Shown: positions 33,405 through 44,386 of the stretch, piece by piece
Position numbering within the stretch: the stretch's first letter is position 1
How the letters are laid out: the number at the start of each line of letters is the position of its first letter
Source of the DNA: Miscanthus floridulus
Taxonomy: Eukaryota > Streptophyta > Magnoliopsida > Poales > Poaceae
NCBI RefSeq assembly: GCF_019320115.1
Contig: NC_089584.1
Coordinates: forward strand, 103,965,111-104,029,110
Direction of reading: 5' to 3'
DNA: 64,000 nt
Made by a program: the position numbers and the translations under genes
The notes under the pieces: model-generated
Databases searched by the model: none
Told to the model about the DNA's origin: nothing
What the model saw: only the letters and a program-made list of their open reading frames with translations

Positions 33405-36306
33405 CTGTAACACCCCAGGTGTTTGCCACCAGTTAAGCAATGGGTTTGAGCTAAAACATGGTATATTAAGTGATGATAAAGATGTCAAGGTCAAACCTAT
33501 AGAAACGAGCCCCAACCTAAACTTGGATATTGCACCTATGCTCGCCTATAGACCCCTTTTCAAGATATATGCTTGGGTGGTGTTATTAGAATATCTTCAT
33601 GTGTCTCACATCAATACCCATCTATATTGATCCATGGAAAAGTTTCATGAAGTTTGGAATCAAGAAGTCACATGAAATGACGAGTTATGTCCTTGCTTGA
33701 ATTATTTTATAAAGTGAATGGAATTCTCGATCGTCAACCAAATCTTGCAACCATACCCAAATGACTCTAGATGAACTCTACAACAAAAGTCATGAAAGGT
33801 TCATGTTGGGCAAATGCCAAGAAAATGCTCCAATGGATCAAAAAGGATAATTTAAGCTTCATCGTGATCCTACTTTGGTCAAAGTAGAACAGCAGGTTCT
33901 ATACCAGTTTTGAGGTTGGACCTTAAATGGAAGTTGTAGTCCATATCATGTAGAACAAACTTTGTTTTTGAAACAAGAGCCAGATCAACTTGGAACTAGG
34001 TCAAACAGAGGCTCGAAAATTGAATCAGCGGCTGTTTTCAGACTTAGAATTTTTCTAAGTCTGGAATTCATCGTCGTCGCCATTGGCATCTTGCGTTCTC
34101 GTGATTTTGTTAAGTAAAGTGAGCAGGTCCCAAAATAAAAGTTGGAGTATACATGATGGAGAAGAGCATGTATGAAGATGACACTCAGTTGACTTCATTT
34201 TGCCCATCAATTTCTGGAGGTTGTTAATCGCCGTTAATGCACTGACACTGCCATCTTGGAGTGTCATTAATCGCTAATCTATTGCCCCAATGGCTATAAT
34301 CCCTTAATAAAGTTTGTAGATCGTCAGAAGTGGAACAATTTTTATTCAAGGACCATAGTCCAGTTCAGCACGCAAGCATCCCTATCACGGCCTCCAAGTC
34401 GAGCACCGCGACGCGCGCCACGTGTTCGACGAAATGGCGTCGTGGCAGCCATGCACCGGAGCACGCCCCGCCACGGCTGACGCATGTCCAAGCTCTGCGC
34501 CACGCGCTGCCAAGTGCCCTGCTCCTCCATAACTGCGCGCCCGAGCGGCCCTCGCCTCCCTCCTCTCCATTCTCCTCCTCCTTCTCGTTGTCTCCTCCTC
34601 GCTCTGCCGCTCGCGCTGGCGTCGCCCGCCATGGCCGGCTGCGGCCATGGCCGCCAGCAGAGCCCACTCCCACCCGAGCTTCTCACCTCTAGACGCCATG
34701 CGCATTGCCGTGGCCACCTACTCCGCACCCTGTGCCCCTCTTGTTGCCGTGCCCCGGACTGGGGTTAGCCATCGCCGAAGCCAGGCCGTCGCCGCTACCG
34801 CCTGGACGCTGCGGTCGAGCCACTGTGGGCCACCTTGGGCTAAGCCGAGCAGCCCCGCGGGTGCGCAAGGGCCCCCTGGTGCTCCCCCGCCCCTCAGCCG
34901 CCGACGGCATGGCCTCCTCCGGCTGGAGCAGCGATTCCCCGGCGATCCTCTGCTCCAAATTCACGTCAAGGACCTCGTACAGCAATTTGAAGAAAGGGAG
35001 GGTCCTATCTGCAATGTCATAGACTCATGTGAATAGTGCCGTAAGGACTGGTTTGTAATTATTTTGCAGGAACTTTGGAAATTCATAGTAAATCGTAGAA
35101 AATTCGTAAAATAGTAAATGAGGACTTTTTGGAATCCTTGTGAAATTGTCTATGCAGTGGATCTATAATATGACATATTTTAGTTTAAATATTTTGCGAT
35201 AAAAATAGATATGTGCAGTAAGGTTGTAATGCTAGTTGAATTTGTTATTTTTCATAACTGTAGATCTAGGGCTCCAAATGAAGTGAAATTTTTGTGGCAT
35301 GCTACCCATATGATAGTTGATGTGTGGTAAAAATTTCATGAGTATTGGATGAAGTATGAGTGAGTTATTGGTTTATCTTGCTCTCACATGATTTCTTGCT
35401 TTAGCAACTTGTCTTTTTCATAGAGGTTGCTATACATATTCAAATGGAGTGAAATTTGTACAGTAGACTATTGAGAGGATATGTGAGCCACTGTAATTTT
35501 TGTAGAAGTTATTGTGCACTTTTGGTATATGTTCATTAAGTCACCTTGTTATCTAAAATAAATTAAGAAATGCATTAAAAGAATTTATTTGGTCATGGAC
35601 ACTAGGTTTTCTGGTGTTCTTTAGTCATGTGTGAAATGTTGGTAAAGTTGGTTTTACCCAATTATGTATTTGCAACATAAGTTAATAATTATTTTCTTGC
35701 CGATGTGGTTTATGGACAGATCTGGGAACTTAGCAAAGTTCTTCATGATAATGTGCTTTGTTGTGAAACTTGTTTATACAAAAGTTGTAGATAATTCATG
35801 TATCTAGCTTCTATTAAAATTTGGTGTCATTTGGCCAAGTAGTTTAAGAGTTACAGCTGTTTAAAGTTGGGTTTCAGAAATGGCTGTTTTCTGTCAATTG
35901 TGGACCAGTTTCTGTAAATGGATATATTTGACTTAGTTAACTTGAGAATCATGCTAAGATGATTAAAGATGAATTGTAGAAAATTTCATAAGCTTTCCAT
36001 AATGTCTTCTTGCAAGTCATTTGGATTTGTGTAACTCCAGTTATAGCTAAATCTTGTAGCTGCTGTTTGCATGTCCAGAAATTGGCAGATTCCAATTATA
36101 GTGCTTGCTTGTATATTGTTAAGTGTGACGTATGCCTTGAATGATGACTGAGTTAGAGCACTTAAGATCTTGGGAAACTTGTGTCATGATTGGTGTTGTC
36201 GTCTTCTTTGCCATCTTAGCATGATAGATTGTGTGATGTTTAAGTTAAGCATCGCAAAGTACTTAAGTGTGTTAGTGTAAACTATGCTTGTCTTGCTTGC
36301 TATTTT

Positions 36307-36549
36307 GTGATGTCTCTCATGGTACTATTCTTCATATTTATGCACTTGCATATTGCATCTCATCTAGGTACGCTAGATGAACCACGTGAAGAACATGATG
36401 TTGGAGCCGAACCCGAAGACGATGTATGGAGGATCTATCCTGAAGATGGAAGGACTAAGCGAATGCTAGGACCCGAGACGTCACCAGGACGGTGCAAGCT
36501 AACTGAACTGACTTGTGTCGGATCCCAGGCAAGCCCCGGAGCATTATAA
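36307..36549 (+). other. LTR-internal small ORF, 3' LTR copy
   Basis: Same 80-aa frame as 27747-27989 with a single change at the fourth codon region (CL to SL). Function unknown. Confidence 0.3.
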
Positions 36550-37546
36550 GTCTCCTAATTTATAAAAGCAATTCTTTCTATATATATGAGTTTATATATT
36601 GTTGCATTAAGTTGTAGGAGTTGATTGAAACCGTTGATGCATTTATTACTATCCTTGCCTACCTTATTACCTTTTACCCGGTTAGGTCAGGATCGAATAA
36701 CTGCTTAGCCTTGCTTAGACCGGTAGCGATCGGTGATATCCGGTCACCTACATCTATAGGTGGTTACTGGAAGAATTTAGCTATGAAAAGAATGATATCC
36801 TGGAATTAACCATGTGTGATGGATAATTGGAGACCGGACGGAAAAGTTGGAGGCAACCAGACAGGGTTCTGGGTGCTGTTAGTTTCTGTCTGTGTCGATT
36901 AAGGACCGACCGTTGTTGGGCCTCGAGTCATGTTGAACGCATGCCTTACATTTAGCTGGCCGGATAAAGTACCTTCCGACCGCGAAGCTGGGAGATTATT
37001 CGGGCCGAGTAGATTGCCCGCAACGCACTGTGCCAGAGCAGGTGTGGTAGGACACGGGGGCGAGATGATAAGACCAAAGTGCAGTCGGTCGGCCCCCGGG
37101 TACATGTGGTTCCTAGCAAACTCGAGATTCCTGGATAGTTGACTCGGTGATCAATATCTCACTTTAGCGGGTGAGTGAGGTTTGTGTAAGGAATAAATCA
37201 CCAGCTGGTTAGGAATCGATTCGAATCGCCATCGCTCCTGGATAGTGAGCACTTGACTCGAGTTACTGCATCGTAGTAATTATTATGGAACAATGATGGT
37301 TATCTGGATGGTATGGGATATGCTAAATCTAAATTGGTAACTGGATGTTATTGGTTAATCAAGTGATTGCTATAGTATAGGTGCTTACCTAGATGGATAG
37401 GTCATAATAAAGATGATGCAAAGTACTTAAAATGGTTTCTTTATGATAGCTTATGCTTTTCGCAAACAAGTCAGCTAGCCCACTAAAGAAAGTCTTGCAT
37501 AATCCTTGGTGTCACTTTATTTCTGGTTTACGACGGGTAAGTCTCG

Positions 37547-37568
37547 CTGAGTACATTTGAGTACTCAG
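37547..37568 (+). promoter_or_regulatory. Conserved LTR hairpin (3' LTR of LARD-like element)
   Basis: CTGAGTAC-ATTTGA-GTACTCAG, as in the 5' LTR. Confidence 0.6.
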
Positions 37569-38006
37569 GGTTTATCCCACCTTGTTGCAGGTGATGTCTC
37601 GACCTGTTGATGATGGTGGCTAACCGCCGGTGGGCTCGGTGATTCTATACTTACTTCTCATCTATATGCTTTTGTCGGATGATGTCACTTATGCTAGCAA
37701 TATATTTGGAACTTATATTAATGTAATCATTTGAAAGCTATGTTGTTTTCACTAAGCGGTTTTGAAACTCAAACTGGTACTTTTATTTGTGAACCCATTT
37801 GTAATATTATTTCCGCTGCAACCCGATATATGTGATGTGTATTTGCTTAATCACGCGATCTTGGTTGTGATGTTGATTTACCGAGGTCTTTCGGGACACT
37901 CGGCGGACTACCGGGTTTATATGAGTGAAAGTATGTGTGTGTCAACGTGTTAGCGGGGACAGCCGTACTTGATCTTGTATAAATTGGGCGATTCTGTCAC
38001 ACCTGG

Positions 38007-38260
38007 TTTATTGCGACAACGTCAATGTTGTCTACCTCTCCACCAATCCGGTCCACAATCAGCGCACGAAGCACGTTGACATTGATCTCCACTTTGTTCG
38101 GGAGCGTGTCGCCCTCGGTCAGGTTTGGGTTCTCCATGTCTCCATGACATCCCAGTACGTCGACGTATTCACCAAGAGTCTCCCAACATCTGTATTTCAG
38201 GAGTTTCGATCCAGTCTTAACATTCATCGTGCTCCCGATAAGACAGCGGGGGAGTGTTAG
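38007..38260 (+). pseudogene. copia-type RNase H C-terminus, downstream piece
   Basis: Open to a stop at 38258-38260: YCDNVNVVYLSTNP, KHVDIDLHFVRERVALGQV, SQYVDVFTKSLP, VFQEFRSSLNI. These are the hallmark end motifs of Ty1/copia RNase H. It joins in frame with 24810-24881 across the LARD-like insertion. It is a fragment; protease, integrase and RT are not in the window. Confidence 0.92.
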
Positions 38261-38400
38261 CATGAATTAAATATAGCAATGGTCGCCCTGTACTTGTGCG
38301 CCTATGCGGTTGGCTTGCATGCCACCTCGGCTGCCTATATATATACCCCATACACAATGTGGAATACAATCAATCGTTCCAATCACTCTTTCAGATTCTT
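38255..38400 (+). repeat. Short 3' LTR of the copia element, probably incomplete
   Basis: A purine tract GCGGGGGAG precedes TGTTAGCATGAATT. A TATATATA box follows near 38335-38345, and the motif CAATCAATCGTTCC is typical of short copia LTR ends. The expected terminal ACA is not seen, so the right boundary is approximate. Confidence 0.65.
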
Positions 38401-39784
38401 CGTTAATTATATTTTTATAGTATAACTATTTGATGTCATAAATCTTTGTAATTTTCTCAATAATTTTGGTCAAATTTGAAGCTTTTACACTCCATGAAAA
38501 TTAGAATGACTTATAATTTGAAATGGAGTGAGTATAAGCGAGACAAAATTCGCTGGCACGTGCATAAAGCAACGAAGATTTGGAAGCAGCAGGTTTAACT
38601 AGAAATACAAATGAGGTCAGTAGTCTGGAGAGGTGAAGTACGGTTGGACGGTTGGTGTTAGGAACTTTACGTAAAGAAGTCTGAGAAGTTGTTTGAGCTT
38701 TCTTGCTTATACAATAAGCAGATTAAGTTGAGTTGGAATTCTTTACAACAACGCAAGTATGATTGGCACGGTACACTTGTGAGTTGTGGACCTGTGGTAG
38801 TGGCAACTGGCAAGGACCACCCATCACTTGCTAGAGTACTGCATCCGTTGAATACAAATTCAGTGAAACATCTTGAGCTTGACTAAGTTCATGTAAAAAA
38901 TATCAATAGATCCTGATGCTAAACAAATTCACCTATTTAATGTGATAAATATTGATGTTCTTTTATATACGTTTCGTCAAACTTTAGATAGATTTTGACT
39001 AAAACCAAAACTCCTGATTCAGAAGCGTGAAAGTCCCACGGATAATTAGAATTTTTAGGATCTATCTTTTTTTAGCGTGAAACATAAGCTTAAGTTATAT
39101 AAGCTCTTATTGTATCCGCATTATGAATGTATATTTAATTTTAAAATTTGTATCTAGCTGTAGCAATTTTCCGAACAGCATATTAAGTTGAAACTCTAAT
39201 GCTTGTCATATCTTTTATTCAAAAAAAATTGTTAAAGAAGATTCTAGATCTTAGGCTACCCGTTCAGTTCTTACATTAGCATAAATAGTTCTTTCAGCTT
39301 GCACCGTGTTACTCAAGATCTTGAATTTATTAATCAACAAATTTGGGTAGTAGTATTGTTTTGTAAAACATAGAGTACTTAAGTTTTAATTACTAATATT
39401 AATATGACAAATTTTTAGCAAAATGTATAAGCTTATTTAAAGTAACAACTTAAGAAATTTTATTATCATGGAGAATTAATATAATTTATTTGAAGTGAAC
39501 TGTAAGTGTCATTGCTATTTGGTTTGTTAATGGTACATTTCTCCACACTTGATGAGCTATCAAAATAAATATTCTCAGGTATAGATGTTTATTTGGTCTA
39601 CATGGTGGAACACAACATTATGTTTACTTTTTAACTTCATAATGGTAGGTGTGTAATTTAGAAATATATATAGTATACTTTATTAATATTGAATTAGTTT
39701 GTTAGAAATACCTTTTGTTTATTTTTTGTCACAGGTGTGTAAATATTTAGATACTAATTAAAAGATGTCGTCATGTTCGCTTGA

Positions 39785-39870
39785 ACTTATTAGCTCTACT
39801 TATCAGCCATGGTATAATATTTTGTCTCACAACAAAACAGCATCAGCCGGCTTATCAGCGCAGAAACTAT
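39785..39870. repeat. Short MITE remnant, 'CTCACAACAAACCAGC' family
   Basis: Core TTTTGTCTCACAACAAAACAGCATCAGCCGG-like sequence (first 20 bases shared with 52870s). Ends are eroded. Confidence 0.5.
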
Positions 39871-39889
39871 CAGATATTACCTTTCATAA

Positions 39890-40165
39890 TAACACATATA
39901 GGTAATTTGAATGCAAATTTAGGGATAATTTACGTTCTCTTGCATAATGGCTCACATGTGCAATTTAGATATAAATTCAGGGAATTATTTTGAATTATCT
40001 GCACAGTGGTAGATATGAGTAATTTAAATTCAAATTTAGTGGGGTTTTTTTATTATATTTTATAATGATAAACATGTGTGATTTAGATACAAATTTAGGG
40101 GTTACTTTAAAATTATCTTTAATAATGACAGGAGTGGGTGATTTTGATGAAAATTTAGAGGGTTA
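39890..40165. repeat. Imperfect tandem repeat of about 60 bp, about 4-5 units
   Basis: Each unit has GATTTAGATACAAATTTAGG, then GTTACTTT, then a run ending ATAATGACA. The same repeat family returns at 58975-59225. Confidence 0.65.
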
Positions 40166-40221
40166 CTTTATTTATTTCCATAATGACAGTGTTGGTTAAT
40201 TTTCTATATAAGAGAATAGAT

Positions 40222-40392
40222 CTATTGGCTATTATTGGAGATAATCAGCCCGATCGGCTGGGGCTGGCTGGCTGGGCTGGCTGGCCAGCCCTCTCACATG
40301 GATACTATTCATATGAACCAGCCAGCAGTATTTCTCTCTCACATAAACGAACCAGCAACGATACGAACCAGCCAACCGAACAGGCTGAATGA
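40222..40392. repeat. MITE copy with CAGCC-rich inverted arms, 'CTCACAACAAACCAGC' family
   Basis: Left arm of repeated GGCTGGCT. Right part reads TCTCTCTCACATAAACGAACCAGC and ends CCGAACAGGCTG. Confidence 0.55.
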
Positions 40393-40550
40393 TTAGAATC
40401 TACCAAATTAAATGTTCGATGTTTTAAATAATTATGGGAATTTTGAGGATTTATCTTTTCCTCAAACGCATCCGTTAAGAATTAACGGAGAGCCTTCAAT
40501 TAGTAATGCTTAAGAGATGACAAAAAAAAGTCTAAATATTTAATGAGAAA

Positions 40551-40595
40551 AAACTAGCTGCCCGTGCAATTTGCGCAGCCATCTTGCTAGCGTTT
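40551..40595 (-). mobile_element. Probable Helitron 3' terminus, minus strand
   Basis: On minus the sequence GCTGCGCAAATTGCACGGGC folds as a short hairpin and is followed after a few bases by CTAG, then T. This is the usual Helitron end (hairpin, CTRR, insertion before T). The 5' end, expected to the right, was not identified. Confidence 0.45.
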
Positions 40596-41246
40596 TATGA
40601 CCGGAGGAAGTAATAAATCTAACTCCGGCAGTCTAGCGTTGGTTTATTTATACCTAGGAAAACAGTTGAAAGATCTAGCTAGCTTTTGGCCATGATTCGA
40701 CGAGTTACAGTAGACACGCGATGGTGACAACTGGTAGATCCGTTGACATGACGCCGTGCATGTGCTCACGGTGTAAAGCGCTCCGCAGAAAGAATAAAAC
40801 TGCGTAACCATGATGATTTAGCCAAAACCGCATGCCCGAGCACATGGAAGATGAAAGATCCGGCGGGCTTACCCTGTAAACGGCGGAATATGCTGCCCGG
40901 GGTCAGCGTAAGTCGACACCTCGCAACCGTCTGCCGAACAAAAACGTGCTGTGCCTAGGCGCCATGCACTGCGGACTCGATCGCCTTGCCTCTACGGCAG
41001 CCCCTCTTCCGGAACGCATCCACGTCGCGAGAGGAACTGGATGGGGGAAGCCGGGAAGGTGAAAACCGCGCCGTGACGTTACCCATGATGAAGGTACAGC
41101 ATCGAAGAAAAGAGAGAGCGTAACGCGACGGATCATCATTCCATCCAGATCAGATCCAGGCCTTATCCGCTGCAGCAGAGAGAGGCAACGGAACTAGTAC
41201 TGGTCACAGGTGACAGGTGAGGCGACCCAGCAAGCAGCCGGCTCTG

Positions 41247-41254
41247 CACGTGGC
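41247..41254 (+). promoter_or_regulatory. ABRE (CACGTGGC) upstream of kinase A
   Basis: An exact ABRE/G-box match about 480 bp upstream of the ATG. Known binding site of ABF-type bZIP factors in ABA signalling; use here is inferred. Confidence 0.5.
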
Positions 41255-41573
41255 TGCCAATCAGATCAGACCCGGGCGGGCGGCGGCCAAGTGTTGAGAG
41301 GATGCACCTGCCCGGCTGCGAGGCCCGCGGCCGACGATCAGGGCCCGTCGTCGCAAGTAGTAAACGGCAGCAGGAAAAACGCCGGAAACAGACCGAAAAC
41401 CCACGACCAGATCCGCTCCTACAAGTTCGTTACACCTTCCTTTGCAGACACGGGCGGGCGGGCACTGGTAGCCGGAGGTGGGCGACGAGAGGCTTTCCCT
41501 CACAGGCAGCCGCGCCCGCGCACAGAAACAAAACGCACGCGGCCATTTCCCTCCTCCCCCCGCTCGGTTTCCG

Positions 41574-41579
41574 CACGTG
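41574..41579 (+). promoter_or_regulatory. G-box CACGTG upstream of kinase A
   Basis: GCACGTGT, about 150 bp before the ATG, probably in the proximal promoter or 5' UTR. Confidence 0.5.
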
Positions 41580-41727
41580 TTCCACGCGCCCCGCGCTGCC
41601 CGTAGAAATAGACCTCCCCCTCCCCTCACCAGAACACACCATCACAATTCCCATCCGCTTCTTCTTCCTGCAGTTCCCCACAGGCTCCACAGCGGGAGAC
41701 GCAACGCAAACAGACCGAATTCCAACC

Positions 41728-43263
41728 ATGGTGATGACGACGACGACGAAGCAGCTCAGGCGCGTGCGCACGCTGGGCCGCGGCGCGTCGGGCGCCGTGG
41801 TGTGGCTGGCCTCCGACGAGGCCTCGGGCGAGCTGCTGGCGGTGAAGTCGGCGAGCGCCGCCGGGGGGGCCGCGGCGCAGCTGCAGCGCGAGGGCCGCGT
41901 CCTTCAGGGCCTCTCCTCGCCGCACATCGTGCCGTGCCTGGGCTCCCGCGCCGCGGCGGGCGGCGAGTACCAGCTCTTCCTCGAGTTCGCGCCCGGAGGG
42001 TCTCTCGCCGACGAGGCCGCCAGGAGGAGCGGCGGCCGCCTGGCCGAGCGCGACATCCGCGCCTACGCCGGGGACGTGGCGCGCGCGCTGGCGTACCTCC
42101 ACGGCCTGTCGCTCGTGCACGGGGATGTCAAGGCCCGGAACGTGGTCATCGGCGGCGACGGCCGCGCCAGGCTCACCGACTTCGGGTGCGCGAGGACTGT
42201 TTCGTCGACGCGCCCCATCGGGGGCACACCGGCGTTCATGGCGCCCGAGGTTGCGCGCGGGCAGGAGCAGGGCCCCGCCGCCGACGTCTGGGCGCTCGGG
42301 TGCATGGTCATCGAGATGGCCACGGGGCGCGCGCCATGGAGCGACATGGACGACCTCCTCGCCGCGATCCACCGGATCGGGTACACCGACGCCGTGCCGG
42401 AGGTGCCCGCGTGGCTGTCAGCGGAGGCCAAGGACTTCCTGGCCGGCTGCTTCGAGAGGAACGCCAGCGCCCGGTCCACGGCGGCGCAGCTCGTGGCGCA
42501 CCCGTTCGTCTTCTCCGCCGCCCGCGACATGCAGGACGCGCAGCCGGCGAAGCAGGAGTTCCCGTCGTTCCCGTCCCCCAAGAGCACGCTGCACGACGCG
42601 TTCTGGGACTCGGACACCGAGGACGACGAAGCGGATAACGAGATGTCGACGGGCGCGGCCGAGAGGATCGGGGCACTGGCGTGCGCCGCCTCCGCGCTGC
42701 CTGACTGGGACTCCGAGGAAGGCTGGATCGACCTCCAGGACGACCGCTCGGAAACCGTCGACGCACCACCACCGGCAGCGACGGAGGCGGCCGTCGCGGA
42801 CTACTTCGTCTGGGCGGAGCCGTCAGATGCAGCAGAGCTGGAGCATCAATTTGTCGCCGCCGCCGCCGCAGATGTCAGTGTCCATCTACATCTGCCGTCG
42901 CAAATTGTAGCTGGTGGCACCGCCATTAGTCAGGGCAGTTACTTGCCTATTATTATGCATTTAGGCGTCCATGAAAAGAAAATCCCACGCCCGTTCGATC
43001 ATGACGACGGGATAGAAAAGGTGGAATCCCACCGCGCTTGTAATGGAAACAGAGTAACAACAACAACGAAACGAAATTTCGTTAAAAATTTTCCTTCTCG
43101 AGATCACCTGGTTGGCACGGACCGTACACATCATGTGCTTATGCCTAAGCCTAACGTGCAATCACCGGCAGCTGGAACGTTAAGCACCACACCACTGACG
43201 CCGCCGAGGCCAACTTCGCCACCGATCGAACTCGTGCGTCGACGGCGATCCTTCCGAGCGTAG
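41728..43263 (+). CDS. MAP kinase kinase kinase, MAPKKK17/18-like (kinase A)
   Basis: A serine/threonine kinase of 511 aa, single exon, expected to phosphorylate a MAPKK in a stress cascade. Kinase domain at residues 13-262: glycine loop GRGASG (17-22), ATP-binding Lys40, Glu55, catalytic loop HGDVKARN with Asp133 (codon 42124), DFG at 151-153, then GTPAFMAPE and DVWALGC. HGD replaces HRD, so it is a non-RD kinase, as are its two neighbours. C-terminal motifs shared with them: SPKSTL at 283-288 and LPDWDSEEGWID at 324-335. The tail after about 340 is unlike the others. The start at 41728 is chosen by alignment with kinase B and a good context (ACCATGG); the frame is open upstream to 41302 but that stretch is not kinase-like. 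The Arabidopsis relatives MAPKKK17/18 are ABA-induced and act on MKK3; the exact orthology is inferred. Confidence 0.92.
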   Translation: MVMTTTTKQLRRVRTLGRGASGAVVWLASDEASGELLAVKSASAAGGAAAQLQREGRVLQGLSSPHIVPCLGSRAAAGGEYQLFLEFAPGGSLADEAARRSGGRLAERDIRAYAGDVARALAYLHGLSLVHGDVKARNVVIGGDGRARLTDFGCARTVSSTRPIGGTPAFMAPEVARGQEQGPAADVWALGCMVIEMATGRAPWSDMDDLLAAIHRIGYTDAVPEVPAWLSAEAKDFLAGCFERNASARSTAAQLVAHPFVFSAARDMQDAQPAKQEFPSFPSPKSTLHDAFWDSDTEDDEADNEMSTGAAERIGALACAASALPDWDSEEGWIDLQDDRSETVDAPPPAATEAAVADYFVWAEPSDAAELEHQFVAAAAADVSVHLHLPSQIVAGGTAISQGSYLPIIMHLGVHEKKIPRPFDHDDGIEKVESHRACNGNRVTTTTKRNFVKNFPSRDHLVGTDRTHHVLMPKPNVQSPAAGTLSTTPLTPPRPTSPPIELVRRRRSFRA

Positions 43264-43614
43264 CGTCCCTCGTTAGCAAAGTAGGCAAGGACTTCCGCCG
43301 CGCGGTTTTGCCGTACGGCATGCTGGAAGAGGGCCAACGGCCAATCAAATGCTGGCGCGACGGCGACGAGCCAGCATGACGTCACGTCTGCACATGCTCG
43401 TGCTCCGCTGCTCCAGGCTGCATGTCGGGATGTCAACGCCAAGATTCGGTGGGAGATCCGATGCGTTGCAGCAACCTCGCCTTCGGCGCATGATGCCCTT
43501 TTCTGATGGACGGACGGTATGGCCGCGGGCGGGCCAAAAGGTGGATGATAGACGAAGATACTCATCAGTAGGACAAGAATCTACGCGACTTAAACCCAAA
43601 CAAGTTGGTTTGGT

Positions 43615-43620
43615 AATAAA
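43615..43620 (+). terminator. Candidate polyadenylation signal of kinase A
   Basis: AATAAA about 350 bp after the stop, with a second AATAAA-like run nearby (AAAAATAAAC). Confidence 0.35.
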
Positions 43621-44154
43621 GAAAAATAAACAAATTGAGCATAGTTATGTTCGTAAAAAAAAAATCTAACGTGGCATAACACATGCCTTAGATCTGAGGC
43701 ACGAGGTATGGTGATCCAGCGTGGAACTGCAGTGATGGATCGAGCTTTTTCCTCGGATCCAGACCTCGCCGGCCTCATGGCTCATTGTATAGGCGACAGC
43801 GCTCACAGGCGAGACGATGGAAATCGAAGGCCGTGACGCGAACACGGAAAACAAACGTGGGACAAAGCCCCGTTGATCAGGGGGCGAACATATACGATCT
43901 CGCATCATGTGCGGATGTCACCGGCGTAACGCGCTCGGGCCAGCTGCACCCGGTCGGTGTTCGGCGCGACGCCGGTGGGCGAGGGCGACCTACCATGGCC
44001 CTAGATCTCGATATCCCCCAAGAAGCAGAGCACGGGCACGTGCTAGGACGCGGGCATCGTGGCCTTTGATAGTTTGATTCGATCTTCATCCCTCTGCTGG
44101 ACACCGACGGCGCCCAGTTGCTCCACGCGCGATGTGACGATGACTCACGTCGTC

Positions 44155-44281
44155 GCCTGTTTGTTTGGGTTTGTTTGGATTATAACTTGTACTTTTTCAG
44201 CCAACGAACAGTATTTTTCTCTCACGCCAAATCAGTCAAGCCATGGCTTATCAGTCAAACAAGCTCAAACGAACAGGGCGC
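44155..44281. repeat. MITE, 'CTCACAACAAACCAGC' family
   Basis: It starts CGCCTGTTTGTTTGGG, has the core TATTTTTCTCTCACGCCAAA, and ends CAAACGAACAGGGCG, so the ends are inverted (CCTGTTTGTT with AACGAACAGG). Confidence 0.65.
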
Positions 44282-44386
44282 CGATATCGATCAGCACGTC
44301 ATCGGATATATGTCTAGCCGGGCCTGACGGACTACTGGTTCGTTGTTGTTAGGCTGCCACGCGATGAGCATGGTTTTCTTTCGCCT

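Larger units (their letters stand above)
24882..38001 (+). mobile_element. LARD-like non-autonomous long-LTR retrotransposon (13,120 bp)
   Basis: Seen: LTRs at 24882-29442 and 33406-38001, both TGTAACACCC...TCTGTCACA; perfect 5-bp TSD CCTGG at 24877-24881 and 38002-38006; a Met-type PBS at 29445 and a PPT at 33393-33404 identical to the chromovirus. The 3.96-kb interior has no gag or pol. The first 700 bp of leader and the last tens of bases match the chromovirus; the middle does not. Known: LARDs of cereals have about 4.5-kb LTRs and a non-coding interior of similar size. Inferred: it is moved by proteins of a Tekay-like partner, perhaps a relative of the element at 3176-18220. Confidence 0.9.
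33406..38001 (+). repeat. 3' LTR of the LARD-like element (4,596 bp)
   Basis: Same termini as the 5' copy. It carries 36 extra bases (34029-34064) that contain an 11-bp perfect inverted repeat (34039-34049 with 34053-34063). The GC-rich block lies at about 34390-35020. Confidence 0.95.
38401..40550. other. AT-rich spacer with transposon debris
   Basis: No convincing gene. It holds an imperfect tandem array (39890-40165), two short MITE copies and a probable Helitron end at 40551. A 65-aa frame at 38689-38886 is unrecognised. Confidence 0.5.
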
